Source: Bos javanicus
Lineage: Eukaryota; Chordata; Mammalia; Artiodactyla; Bovidae
Direction: 5' to 3'
NCBI RefSeq assembly: GCF_032452875.1
Contig: NW_026893639.1
Location: forward strand, 620,001-684,000
Length of the DNA stretch: 64,000 nt
The notes below the pieces were generated by a model. That model saw nothing but the letters and a program-made list of their open reading frames with translations, was not told the origin of the DNA and did not search any database. Shown piece after piece: positions 53,435 to 64,000 of this stretch. A program made the position numbers and the translations under genes. The number at the start of each line of letters is the position of its first letter. The stretch's first letter is position 1.

Positions 53435-55502
53435 TCAGTGTATGATAGCAAACATGATCAGCGCATGATCAGTCACATGATCAGCGCCATTAAGTCACGT
53501 GATCACTACATGATAGTCATGTGATCAGTCCATGCTCAGTCACGGTATCAGTGCATGATCAGCCACGTGATCAGTGCATGATCTGTCACATGATTAGTGT
53601 ATGATCATCCACGTGATCAGTGCATGGGCAGTCATGTGATCAGTGCATGATATAGACGTGATCAGTGCATGATCAGTCTCGTGATCAGTGCATGATAGCC
53701 ACGTGATCAGTGCATGATCAGTCACCTGATGGGTGTATGATCATTCACGTGACCTGTACATGGTAGCTACATGATCATTGCATGATCAGCCACGTGAGTA
53801 GTGCATGATAGCCACGTGATCACTGCATGATCAGTCACGTGATCAGTGCATGATCAGTCATGTGACCAGTACATGGTAGCTGCGTGATCATGCATGATCA
53901 GCCACGTGAGCAGTGCATGATAGCCACGTGATCAGTGCATGATCAGTCACGTGATCAGTGCATGATCAGTCACGTGATCAGTGCATGATCAGCCACGTGA
54001 TCAGTGCATGATCAGCCACGTGATCAGTGCATGATCAGCCACGTGATCAGTGCATGATAGCCACGTGATCAGTGCATGATCAGTCACGTGATCAGTGCAT
54101 GATCAGTCACGTGATCAGTGCATGATCAGCCACGTGATCAGTGCATGATCAGCCACGTGATCAGTGCATGATCAGTCACGTGATCAGTGCATGATCAGCC
54201 ACGTGATCAGTGCATGATCAGTCACGTGATCAGTGCATGATCAGTCACGTGATCAGTGCATGATAGCTACGTGATCAGTGCATGATCAGCCACGTGATCA
54301 GTGCATGATAGCCACGTGATCAGTGCATGATCAGTCACGTGATCAGTGCATGATCAGTCACGTGATCAGTGCATGGTAGCTGCGTGATCATGCATGATCA
54401 GCCACGTGATCAGTGCATGATAGCCACGTGATCAGTGCATGATCAGTCACGTGATCAGTGCATGATCAGTCACGTGATCAGTGCATGATCAGCCACGTGA
54501 TCAGTGCATGATAGCCACGTGATCAGTGCATGATCAGTCACGTGATCAGTGCATGATCAGTCACGTGATCAGTGCATGATCAGCCACGTGATCAGTGCAT
54601 GATCAGCCACGTGATCAGTGCATGATCAATTACGTGATCAGTGCATGATCAGTCACGTGACCAGTGCATGGTAGCTACGTGATCATTGCATGATCAGCCA
54701 CGTGATCAGTGCATGATAGCCACGTGATCAGTGCATGATCAGTCACGTGATCAGTGTATGATCAGCCACGTGATCAGTGCATGATAGCCACGTGATCAGT
54801 GCATGATCAGTCACGTGATCAGTGCATGATCAGTCACGTGATCAGTGCATGATCAGCCACGTGATCAGTGCATGATCAGCCACGTGATCAGTGCATGATC
54901 AATTACGTGATCAGTGCATGATCAGTCACGTGATCAGTGCATGGTAGCTACGTGATCAGTGCATGATCAGTCACGTGATCAGTGCATGATCAGCCACGTG
55001 ATCAGTGCATGATCAGTCACGTGATCAGTGCATGATCAGCCACGTGATCAGTGCATGATCAGCCACGTGATCAGTGCATGATCAGCCACGTGATCAGTGC
55101 ATGATCAGTTACGTGATCAGTGCATGATCAGTCACGTGACCAGTACATGGTAGCTACGTGATCATTGCATGATCAGCCACGTGAGCAGTGCATGATAGCC
55201 ACGTGATCAGTGCATGATCAGCCACGTGATCAGTGCATGATCAGTCACGTGATCAGTGCATGATCAGTCACGTGATCAGTGCATGATCAGCCACGTGATC
55301 AGTGCATGTCAGTCACGTGATCAGTGCATGATAGCCCGTGATCAGTGCATGATCAGTCCCGTGATCAGTGCATGATCAGCCACGTGATCAGTGCATGATA
55401 GCCACGTGATCAGTGCATGATCAGTCACGTGATCAGTGCATGATCAGTCACGTGATCAGTGTGATCAGCCACGTGAACAGTGCATGCTCAGTCACGTGAT
55501 CA

Positions 55503-55746
55503 GGGCCTGCTGAGCTGCGTGATTACTGTCTGCTCATCTGCTTGACAATTGCCAGCTGAGCTGCACGATTCCTGCCTGTCATCTGCTTGACAATTGCCAG
55601 CTGTGCTGCGTAATTCCTGCCTGCTCAGCTACTTGATTATTGCCAGCTGAGCAGCATGATTTCTCAGAGCTGAGTTCCATGATTATTGCCTGCTGACTGA
55701 TTCCTGCCTACTCAGCTCTTTGTTCATTGCCTCCAGAGGCACATGA
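55503..55746 (+). repeat. Module 31, chimeric B
   Basis: A-like 5' half and GATTATTGCC, with B-type GATTTCTCAGAG and GACTGATTCC. It starts a B-B-A series repeated 3,269 bp downstream. Confidence 0.88.
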
Positions 55747-56454
55747 TCAGTGTATGACACCAAACATGATCAGTGCATGATCAGTCACATGATCAGTGCA
55801 TGATAAGCCACGTGATCAGTGCATGATCAGTCATGTGATCAGTGCATGATCAGTCACGTGATCAGTGCATGATAGCTGTGTGATCAGTGCATGATCAGCC
55901 ACGTGATCAGTGCATGATCAGTCACGTGATCAGTGCATGATCAGTCACGTGATCAGTGCATGATCAGCCACGTGATCAGTGCATGATTGCAACGTGATCA
56001 GTGCATGATCAGCCACGTGATCAGTGCATGATAGCCACGTGATCAGTGCATGATCAGTCACGTGATCAGTGCATGATCAGTCACGTGATCAGTGCATGAT
56101 CAGTCACGTGATCAGTGCATGATCAGTCACGTGACCAGTATATGGTAGTTACGTGATCAGTGCATGATCAGCCACGTGATCAGTGCATGATAGCCACGTG
56201 ATCAGTGCATGATCAGTCACGTGATCAGTGCATGATCAGCCACGTGATCAGTGCATGATGCCACGTGATCAGTGCATGATCAGTTACGTGATCAGTGCAT
56301 GATCAGCCACGTGATCAGTGCATGATCAGACACGTGATCAGTGTATGATCAGCCACGTGATCAGTGCATGATATCCACGTGATCAGTGCATGATCAGTCA
56401 CGTGATCAGTGTATGATCAGCCACGTGATCAGTGCATGCTCAGTCACGTGATCA

Positions 56455-56697
56455 GGGCCTGCTGAGCTGCATGATTACTGTCTGCTCATCTGCTTGATAT
56501 TGCCAGCTGAGCTGCACGATTCCTGCCTGTCATCTGCTTGACAATTGCCAGCTGTGCTGCGTAATTCCTGCCTGCTCATCTACTTGATTATTGCCAGCTG
56601 AGCAGCATGATTTCTCAGAGCTGAGTTCCATGATTATAGCCTGCTGACTGATTCCTGCCTACTCAGCTCTTTGTTCATTGCCTCCAGATGCACATGA
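56455..56697 (+). repeat. Module 32, chimeric B (243 bp)
   Basis: Has CTTGATATTGCC (bases lost from CTTGACAATTGCC), GATTATAGCC and CCAGATGCACATG in place of CCAGAGGCACATG, which breaks the usual inverted repeat. Confidence 0.88.
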
Positions 56698-57180
56698 TCA
56701 GTGTATGACACCAAACATGATCAGTGCATGATCAGTCACATGATCAGTGCATGATAAGCCACGTGATCAGTGCATGATCAGTTACGTGATCAGTGCATGA
56801 TCAGTCACGTGACCAGTGCATGATAGCTGCGTGATCAGTGCATGATCAGTCACGTGAGCAGTGCATGATCAGTCACGTGATCAGTGCATGATCAGCCACG
56901 TGATCAGTGCATGATCAGTCACGTGATCAGTGCATGATAGCCACGTGATCAGTGCATGATCAGCCACGTGATCAGTGCATGATCAGCCACGTGATCAGTG
57001 CATGATCAGTTACGTGAGCAGTGTATGATCAGCCACGTGATCAGTGCATGATCAGACACGTGATCAGTGTATGATCAGCCACGTGATCAGTGCATGATAT
57101 CCAAGTGATCAGTGCATGATCAGTCACGTGATCAGTGTATGATCAGCCACGTGAACAGTGCATGCTCAGTCACGTGATTG

Positions 57181-57383
57181 GGGCCTGCTGAGCTGCGTGA
57201 TTACTGTCTGCTCATCTGCTTGACAATTGCCAGCTGTGCTGCGTAATTCCTGCCTGCTCAGCTGCTTGATTATTGCCAGCTGAGCAGCATGATTCCTCAC
57301 AGCTGAGTTCCATGATTATTGCCTGCTGACTGTTTGATTCGTGCCTACTCAGCTCTTTGTTCATTGCCTCCAGAGGCACATGA
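57181..57383 (+). repeat. Module 33, type A short form
   Basis: Short A module entered through GATTGGGGCC where others have GATCAGGGCC or GATCTGGGCC. It has TTGTTCATTGCC and GATACCAAACATG, both B-like, so it is also a mosaic. Confidence 0.88.
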
Positions 57384-58771
57384 TCAGTGTATGATACCAA
57401 ACATGATCAGCGCATGATCAGTCACATGATCAGTGCCATTAAGCCACGTGATCACTACATGATAGTCATGTGATCAGTCCATGCTCAGTCACGGTATCAG
57501 TGCATGATCAGCCACGTGATCAGTGCATGATCAGCCACGTGATCAGTTCATGATAGCCATGTGATCAGTGCATGATCAGTCACGTGATCAGTGCATGACA
57601 GGCAGGTGATCAGTGCATGATCAGCCACGTGATCAGTGCATGATCATCACCTGATGGGTGTATGATCAGTCACGTGACCAGTACATGGTAGCTACATGAT
57701 CATTCCATGATCAGCCACGTGAGTAGTGCATGATAGCCACGTGATCAGTGCATGATCAGCCACGTGATCAGTGCATGATCAGTCACGTGATCAGTGCATG
57801 ATCAGTCACGTGATCAGTGCATGATCAGTCACGTGATCAGTGCATGATCAGCCACGTGATCAGTGCATGATCAGCCACGTGATCAGTGCATGATCAGTCA
57901 CGTGATCAGTGCATGATCAGTCACGTGACCAGTGCATGATAGCTACGTGATCAGTGCATGATCAGCCACGTGATCAGTGCATGATAGCCACGTGATCAGT
58001 GCATGATCAGTTACGTGATCAGTGCATGATCAGCCACGTGATCAGTGCATGATAGCCACGTGATCAGTGCATGATCAGTCACGTGATCAGTGCATGATCA
58101 GTCACGTGATCAGTGCATGATCAGCCACGTGATCAGTGCATGATCAGCCACGTGATCAGTGCATGATCAATTACGTGATCAGTGCATGATCAGTCACGTG
58201 ATCAGTGCATGATAGCTACGTGATCAGTGCATGATCAGTCACGTGATCAGTGCATGATCAGCCACGTGATCAGTGCATGATCAGTCACGTGATCAGTGCA
58301 TGATCAGCCACGTGATCAGTGCATGATCAGCCACGTGATCAGTGCATGATCAGCCACGTGATCAGTGCATGATCAATTACGTGATCAGTGCATGATCAGT
58401 CACGTGACCAGTACATGGTAGCTACGTGATCATTGCATGATCAGCCACGTGAGCAGTGCATGATAGCCACGTGATCAGTGCATGATCAGCCACGTGATCA
58501 GTGCATGATCAGTCACGTGATCAGTGCATGATCAGTCACGTGATCAGTGCATGATCAGCCACGTGATCAGTGCATGATCAGTCATGTGATCAGTGCATGA
58601 TAGCCCGTGATCAGTGCATGATCAGTCCCGTGATCAGTGCATGATCAGCCACGTGATCAGTGCATGATAGCCACGTGATCAGTGCATGATCAGTCACATG
58701 ATCAGTGCATGATCAGTCACGTGATCAGTGTGATCAGCCACGTGAACAGTGCATGCTCAGTCACGTGATCA

Positions 58772-59015
58772 GGGCCTGCTGAGCTGCGTGATTACTGTCT
58801 GCTCATCTGCTTGACAATTGCCAGCTGAGCTGCACGATTCCTGCCTGTCATCTGCTTGACAATTGCCAGCTGTGCTGCGTAATTCCTGCCTGCTCAGCTG
58901 CTTGATTATTGCCAGCTGAGCAGCATGATTTCTCAGAGCTGAGTTCCATGATTATTGCCTGCTGACTGATTCCTGCCTACTCAGCTCTTTGTTCATTGCC
59001 TCCAGAGGCACATGA
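58772..59015 (+). repeat. Module 34, chimeric B
   Basis: Equivalent of module 31, 3,269 bp downstream, with the same mix of A-like and B-like segments. Confidence 0.88.
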
Positions 59016-59722
59016 TCAGTGTATGACACCAAACATGATCAGCGCATGATCAGTCACATGATCAGTGCATGATAAGCCACGTGATCAGTGCATGATCAAT
59101 CATGTGATCAGTGCATGATCAGTCACGTGATCAGTGCATGGTAGCTGTGTGATCAGTGCATGATCAGCCACGTGATCAGTGCATGATCAGTCACGTGATC
59201 AGTGCATGATCAGTCACGTGATCAGTGCATGATCAGTCACGTGACAGTGCATGATTGCAACGTGATCATTGCATGATCAGCCACGTGATCAGTGCATGAT
59301 AGCCACGTGATCAGTGCATGATCAGTCACGTGATCAGTGCATGATCAGTCACGTGATCAGTGCATGATCATTTACGTGATCAGTGCATGATCAGTCACGT
59401 GACCAGTATATGGTAGTTGCGTGATCATTGCATGATCAGCCACGTGATCAGTGCATGATAGCCACGTGATCAGTGCATGATCAGTCACGTGATCAGTGCA
59501 TGATCAGCCACGTGATCAGTGCATGATGCCACGTGATCAGTGCATGATCAGTTACGTGATCAGTGCATGATCAGCCACGTGATCAGTGCATGATCAGACA
59601 CGTGATCAGTGTATGATCAGCCACGTGATCAGTGCATGATATCCACGTGATCAGTGCATGATCAGTCACGTGATCAGTGTATGATCAGCCACGTGATCAG
59701 TGCATGCTCAGTCACGTGATCA

Positions 59723-59965
59723 GGGCCTGCTGAGCTGCATGATTACTGTCTGCTCATCTGCTTGAAATTGCCAGCTGAGCTGCACGATTCCTGCCTGTCA
59801 TCTGCTTGACAATTGCCAGCTGTGCTGCGTAATTCCTGCCTGCTCATCTACTTGATTATTGCCAGCTGAGCAGCATGATTTCTCAGAGCTGAGTTCCATG
59901 ATTATAGCCTGCTGACTGATTCCTGCCTACTCAGCTCTTTGTTCATTGCCTCCAGATGCACATGA
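59723..59965 (+). repeat. Module 35, chimeric B (243 bp)
   Basis: Equivalent of module 32, with CTTGAAATTGCC at the weak spot and the same CCAGATGCACATG change. Confidence 0.88.
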
Positions 59966-60448
59966 TCAGTGTATGACACCAAACATGATCAGCACATGAT
60001 CAGTCACATGATCAGTGCATGATAAGCCACGTGATCAGTGCATGATCAGTTACGTGATCAGTGCATGATCAGTCACGTGATCAGTGCATGATAGCTGCGT
60101 GATCAGTGCATGATCAGTCACGTGAGCAGTGCATGATCAGTCACGTGATCAGTGCATGATCAGCCACGTGATCAGTGCATGATCAGTCACGTGATCAGTG
60201 CATGATAGCCACGTGATCAGTGCATGATCAGCCACGTGATCAGTGCATGATCAGCCACGTGATCAGTGCATGATCAGTTACGTGAGCAGTGTATGATCAG
60301 CCACGTGATCAGTGCATGATCAGACACGTGATCAGTGTATGATCAGCCACGTGATCAGTGCATGATATCCACGTGATCAGTGCATGATCAGTCACGTGAT
60401 CAGTGTATGATCAGCCACGTGAACAGTGCATGCTCAGTCACGTGATCA

Positions 60449-60651
60449 GGGCCTGCTGAGCTGCGTGATTACTGTCTGCTCATCTGCTTGACAATTGCCA
60501 GCTGTGCTGCGTAATTCCTGCCTGCTCAGCTGCTTGATTATTGCCAGCTGAGCAGCATGATTCCTCACAGCTGAGTTCCATGATTATTGCCTGCTGACTG
60601 TTTGATTCGTGCCTACTCAGCTCTTTGTTTATTGCCTCCAGAGGCACATGA
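60449..60651 (+). repeat. Module 36, type A short form
   Basis: Last module in the window, 3,268 bp after module 33. The remaining 3.3 kb holds only monomers. Confidence 0.9.
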
Positions 60652-62139
60652 TCAGTGTATGATAGCAAACATGATCAGCGCATGATCAGTCACATGATCA
60701 GTGCCATTAAGTCACGTGATCACTACATGATAGTCATGTGATCAGTCCATGCTCAGTCACGGTATCAGTGCATGATCAGCCACGTGATCAGTGCATGATC
60801 AGCCACGTGATCAGTGCATGATAGCCACGTGATCAGTGCATGATCAGTCACGTGATCAGTGCATGACAGGCAGGTGATCAGTGCATGATCAGCCACGTGA
60901 TCAGTGCATGATCATCACCTGATGGGTGTATGATCAGTCACGTGACCAGTACATGGTAGCTACATGATCATTGCATGATCAGCCACGTGAGTAGTGCATG
61001 ATAGCCACGTGATCAGTGCATGATCAGTCACGTGATCAGTGCATGATCAGTCACGTGATCAGTGCATGATCAGCCACGTGATCAGTGCATGATCAGCCAC
61101 GTGATCAGTGCATGATCAGCCACGTGATCAGTGCATGATCAGTCACGTGATCAGTGCATGATAGCTACGTGATCAGTGCATGATCAGCCACGTGATCAGT
61201 GCATGATAGCCACGTGATCAGTGCATGATCAGTCACGTGATCAGTGCATGATCAGTCACGTGATCAGTGCATGATCAGTCACGTGATCAGTGCATGATCA
61301 ATTACGTGATCAGTGCATGATCAGTCACGTGACCAGTACATGGTAGCTACGTGATCATTGCATGATCAGCCACGTGATCAGTGCATGATAGCCACGTGAT
61401 CAGTGCATGATCAGTCACGTGATCAGTGCATGATCATCCACGTGATCAGTGCATGATCAGTCACGTGATCAGTGCATGATATAGACGTGATCAGTGCATG
61501 ATCAGTCACGTGATCAGTGCATGATCAGCCACGTGATCAGTGCATGATAGCCACGTGATCAGTGCATGATAGCCAGTGATCAGTGCATGATCAGTCACGT
61601 GATCAGTGCATGATCAGCCACGTGATCAGTGCATGATAGCCACGTGATCAGTGCATGATCAGTCACGTGATCAGTGCATGATCAGTCACGTGATCAGTGC
61701 ATGATCAGCCACGTGATCAGTGCATGATCAGTTACGTGATCAGTGCATGATCAGCCACGTGATCAGTGCATGATAGCCACGTGATCAGTGCATGATCAGT
61801 CACTGATCAGTGCATGATCAGTCACGTGATCAGTACATGGTAGCTACGTGATCAGTGCATGATCAGCCACGTGATCAGTGCATGATAGCCACGTGATCAG
61901 TGCATGATCAGTCACGTGATCAGTGCATGATCAGTCATGTGATCAGTGCATGGTAGCTACGTGATCAGTGCATGATCAGCCACGTGATCAGTGCATGATA
62001 GCCACGTGATCAGTGCATGATCAGCCACGTGATCAGTGCATGATCAGTCACGTGATCAGTGCATGATCAGCCACGTGATCAGTGCATGATCAGCCACGTG
62101 ATCAGTGCATGATCAGTCACGTGATCAGTGCATGATCAG

Positions 62140-63930
62140 TCACGTGATCAGTGCATGATCAGTCACGTGATCAGTGCATGATAGCTACGTGATCAGTGCA
62201 TGATCAGCCACGTGATCAGTGCATGATCAGCCACGTGATCAGTGCATGATCAGTCACGTGATCAGTGCATGATCATCCACGTGATCAGTGCATGATCAGT
62301 CACGTGATCAGTGCATGATCAGCCACGTGATCAGTGCATGATCAGCCACGTGATCAGTGCATGATCAGTCACGTGATCAGTGCATGATCAGCCACGTGAT
62401 CAGTGCATGATCAGTCACGTGATCAGTGCATGATCAGCCACGTGATCAGTGCATGACAGCCACGTGATCAGTGCATGATCAGTCACGTGATCATGTATGA
62501 TCAGCCACGTGATCAGTGCATGATAGCCACGTGATCAGTGCATGATCAGTCACGTGATCAGTGCATGATCATCCACGTGATCAGTGCATGATCAGTCACG
62601 TGATCAGTGCATGATCAGCCACGTGATCAGTGCATGATAGCCACGTGATCAGTGCATGATAGCCAGTGATCAGTGCATGATCAGTCACGTGATCAGTGCA
62701 TGATCAGCCACGTGATCAGTGCATGATCAGCACGTGATCAGTGCATGATCAGCCACGTGATCAGTGCATGATAGCCACGTGATCAGTGCATGATCAGCCA
62801 CGTGATCAGTGCATGATCAGTTACGTGATCAGTGCATGATCAGTCACGTGACCAGTACATGGTAGCTACGTGATCAGTGCATGATCAGCCACGTGATCAG
62901 TGCATGATAGCCACGTGATCAGTGCATGATCAGTCACGTGATCGTGTGTGATCAGCCACGTGATCAGTGCATGATATCCACGTGATCAGTGCATGATAGC
63001 CACGTGATCAGTGCATGATAGTCACGTGATCAGTGCATGATCAGTCACGTGATCAGTGCATGATCAGCCACGTGATCAGTGCATGATAGCCACGTGATCA
63101 GTGCATGATCAGTTACGTGATCAGTGCATGATCAGTCACGTGATCAGTGCATGATAGCAACGTGATCAGTGCATGATCAGCCACGTGATCAGTGCATGAT
63201 AGCCACGTGATCAGTGCATGATCAGCTACGTGATCAGTGTATGATCAGCCACGTGATCAGTGCATGATCAGTCACGTGATCAGTGCATGATCAGCCACGT
63301 GATCAGTGCATGATACCACGTGATCAGTGCATGATCAGTCACGTGATCAGTGCATGATCAGCCACGTGATCAGTGCATGATATCCACGTGATCAGTGCAT
63401 GATAGCCACGTGATCAGTGCATGATCAGTCACGTGATCAGTGCATGATCAGCACGTGATCAGTGCATGATCAGCCACGTGATCAGTGCATGATAGTCACG
63501 TGATCAGTGCATGATCAGTCACGTGATCAGTGCATGATCAGTCACGTGATCAGTACATGATAGCTACGTGATCAGTGCATGATCAGTCACGTGATCAGTG
63601 CATGATAGCCACGTGATCAGTGCATGATCAGCACGTGATCAGTGCATGATCAGCCACGTGATCAGTGCATGATCAGTCACGTGATCAGTGCATGATCAGT
63701 CACGTGATCAGTGCATGATCAGCCACGTGATCAGTGCATGATAGCCACGTGATCAGTGCATGATCAGTCACGTGATCAGTGTATGATCAGTCACGTGACC
63801 AGTACATGTAGCTACATGATCATTGCATGATCAGCCACGTGATCAGTGCATGATAGCCACGTGATCAGTGCATGATCAGTCACGTGATCAGTGCATGATC
63901 AGTCATGTGATCAGTGCATGGTAGCTACGT
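62140..63930 (+). repeat. 12.75-kb-offset block, copy 2
   Basis: Partner of about 49,390-51,180. It carries an extra 1-bp loss (GTACATGTAGC in place of GTACATGGTAGC) at about 63,806. Confidence 0.7.
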
Positions 63931-64000
63931 GATCAGTGCATGATCAGCCACGTGATCAGTGCATGATAGCCACGTGATCAGTGCATGATCAGTCACGTGA

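Larger units (their letters stand above)
55503..58771 (+). repeat. 3,269-bp B-B-A higher-order unit, copy 1
   Basis: Begins at module 31. Module starts are spaced 952 and 726 bp, then 1,591 bp to the next unit. The following unit repeats the spacing (951 and 726 bp). Confidence 0.85.
58772..62040 (+). repeat. 3,269-bp B-B-A higher-order unit, copy 2
   Basis: Modules 34, 35 and 36 repeat the order and spacing of modules 31, 32 and 33. The expected next B module, about 1.59 kb after module 36, is not present; plain monomers continue instead, so the 3' limit is a projection of the period and the match is lost somewhere in the final part. Confidence 0.75.
1..64000 (+). repeat. 23-bp monomer satellite array, bovine 1.706-like
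   Basis: Every part of the window is made of tandem 23-bp monomers (or 22-bp variants) and a diverged module of the same register. The monomer is TGATCAGTGCA followed by TGATCAGTCACG; the commonest variants have GCCACG instead of GTCACG, or lose one C to give TGATAGCCACG. All monomers run in one direction. Read on the other strand from GATC, the unit is a GATCACGTGACT half plus a GATCATGCACT half, which I recall as the prototype of the bovine 1.706 g/cm3 satellite. The 48% G+C of the consensus fits that density. Stretches between modules hold only monomers; I see no unique sequence, transposon remnant or RNA gene in any of them. The satellite nature is certain; the bovid assignment is from memory and not searched. 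Confidence 0.97.
42300..64000 (+). repeat. Uniform (homogenised) satellite domain
   Basis: From about 42,300 most monomers are the exact consensus or one of two simple variants (GCCACG ending, or 22-bp TGATAGCCACG). A three-monomer motif of 23+23+22 bp is common. Upstream regions carry a rare change in almost every monomer. Patches near 47,040-47,660 and 52,700-53,900 keep older variants. Small recurrent losses such as AGCCAGTGATC (43321, 45049, 49100, 49893, 61571, 62661) show that the domain is itself built of copies. Confidence 0.85.

Noticed and set aside
1..64000. CRISPR array, suggested by short regular repeats
   Set aside because: There are no unique spacers: repeats are head-to-tail with no intervening variable sequence, and no cas genes are present. 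Size and organisation fit eukaryotic satellite DNA.
1..64000. CENP-B box (core TTCG....A..CGGG)
   Set aside because: I saw no sequence with this core in the monomers or modules. TTTCGTAACGAGCC near 20,328, 28,898 and 33,310 has a superficial likeness only.
1..64000. Bacterial dam/GATC cluster or replication-origin iterons
   Set aside because: GATC density is very high, but it follows from the monomer. Tens of kilobases with no gene rule out a bacterial chromosome, plasmid or phage.

Overview
The whole 64-kb window is one uninterrupted satellite DNA array. I see no protein-coding gene, RNA gene, transposon, CRISPR array or unique-sequence island in it. The basic unit is a 23-bp monomer built of two related halves, TGATCAGTGCA (11 bp) followed by TGATCAGTCACG (12 bp). 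Frequent variants carry GCCACG in the second half, or a 22-bp form whose second half is TGATAGCCACG. I estimate about 2,400-2,500 monomers, all in the same orientation. The reverse complement, read from GATC, is a GATCACGTGACT half followed by a GATCATGCACT half. From memory this matches the 23-bp prototype of the bovine 1.706 g/cm3 satellite. The consensus is 11/23 G+C (48%), close to the roughly 47% implied by a density of 1.706. The window is therefore most likely centromeric or pericentromeric heterochromatin of a bovid (cattle or a close relative). This assignment rests on recall and base composition, not on a search.

The array is a patchwork at several scales. Thirty-six copies of a diverged module of about 203-248 bp interrupt the 23-bp blocks, always in the same direction. 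The modules are themselves ancient 23-bp (45/46-bp) repeats that have drifted far from the monomer consensus. Two types are seen: A (22 copies, 3' half with a GATTCCTCAC... segment) and B (14 copies, 3' half with GATTTCTCAGAG and a downstream GACACCAAAC flank). Intervals between modules run from 726 to 4,345 bp.

Layout. From 1 to about 7,880 there are two nearly identical 3,274-bp copies and a third, partial one. From about 7,880 to 28,780 diverged higher-order blocks lie in mosaic order, with long matches at offsets of 8.5, 12.3, 14.2 and 16.2 kb. From 28,785 to 37,411 a 4.4-kb tandem duplication differs by losses of whole monomers. From 37,400 to 42,300 there are short reshuffled copies of one block. 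From about 42,300 to the end the character changes: monomers become almost uniform, rare variants revert to the majority form, and type B modules acquire type A 5' halves.

Nothing here works as a gene set. The possible functional content is structural or chromatin-related: very dense CACGTG sites, some inside the full GTCACGTGAC palindrome, one CpG per monomer, and regular TGATCA palindromes every 11-12 bp. Short open frames on the minus strand recur only because the module recurs.
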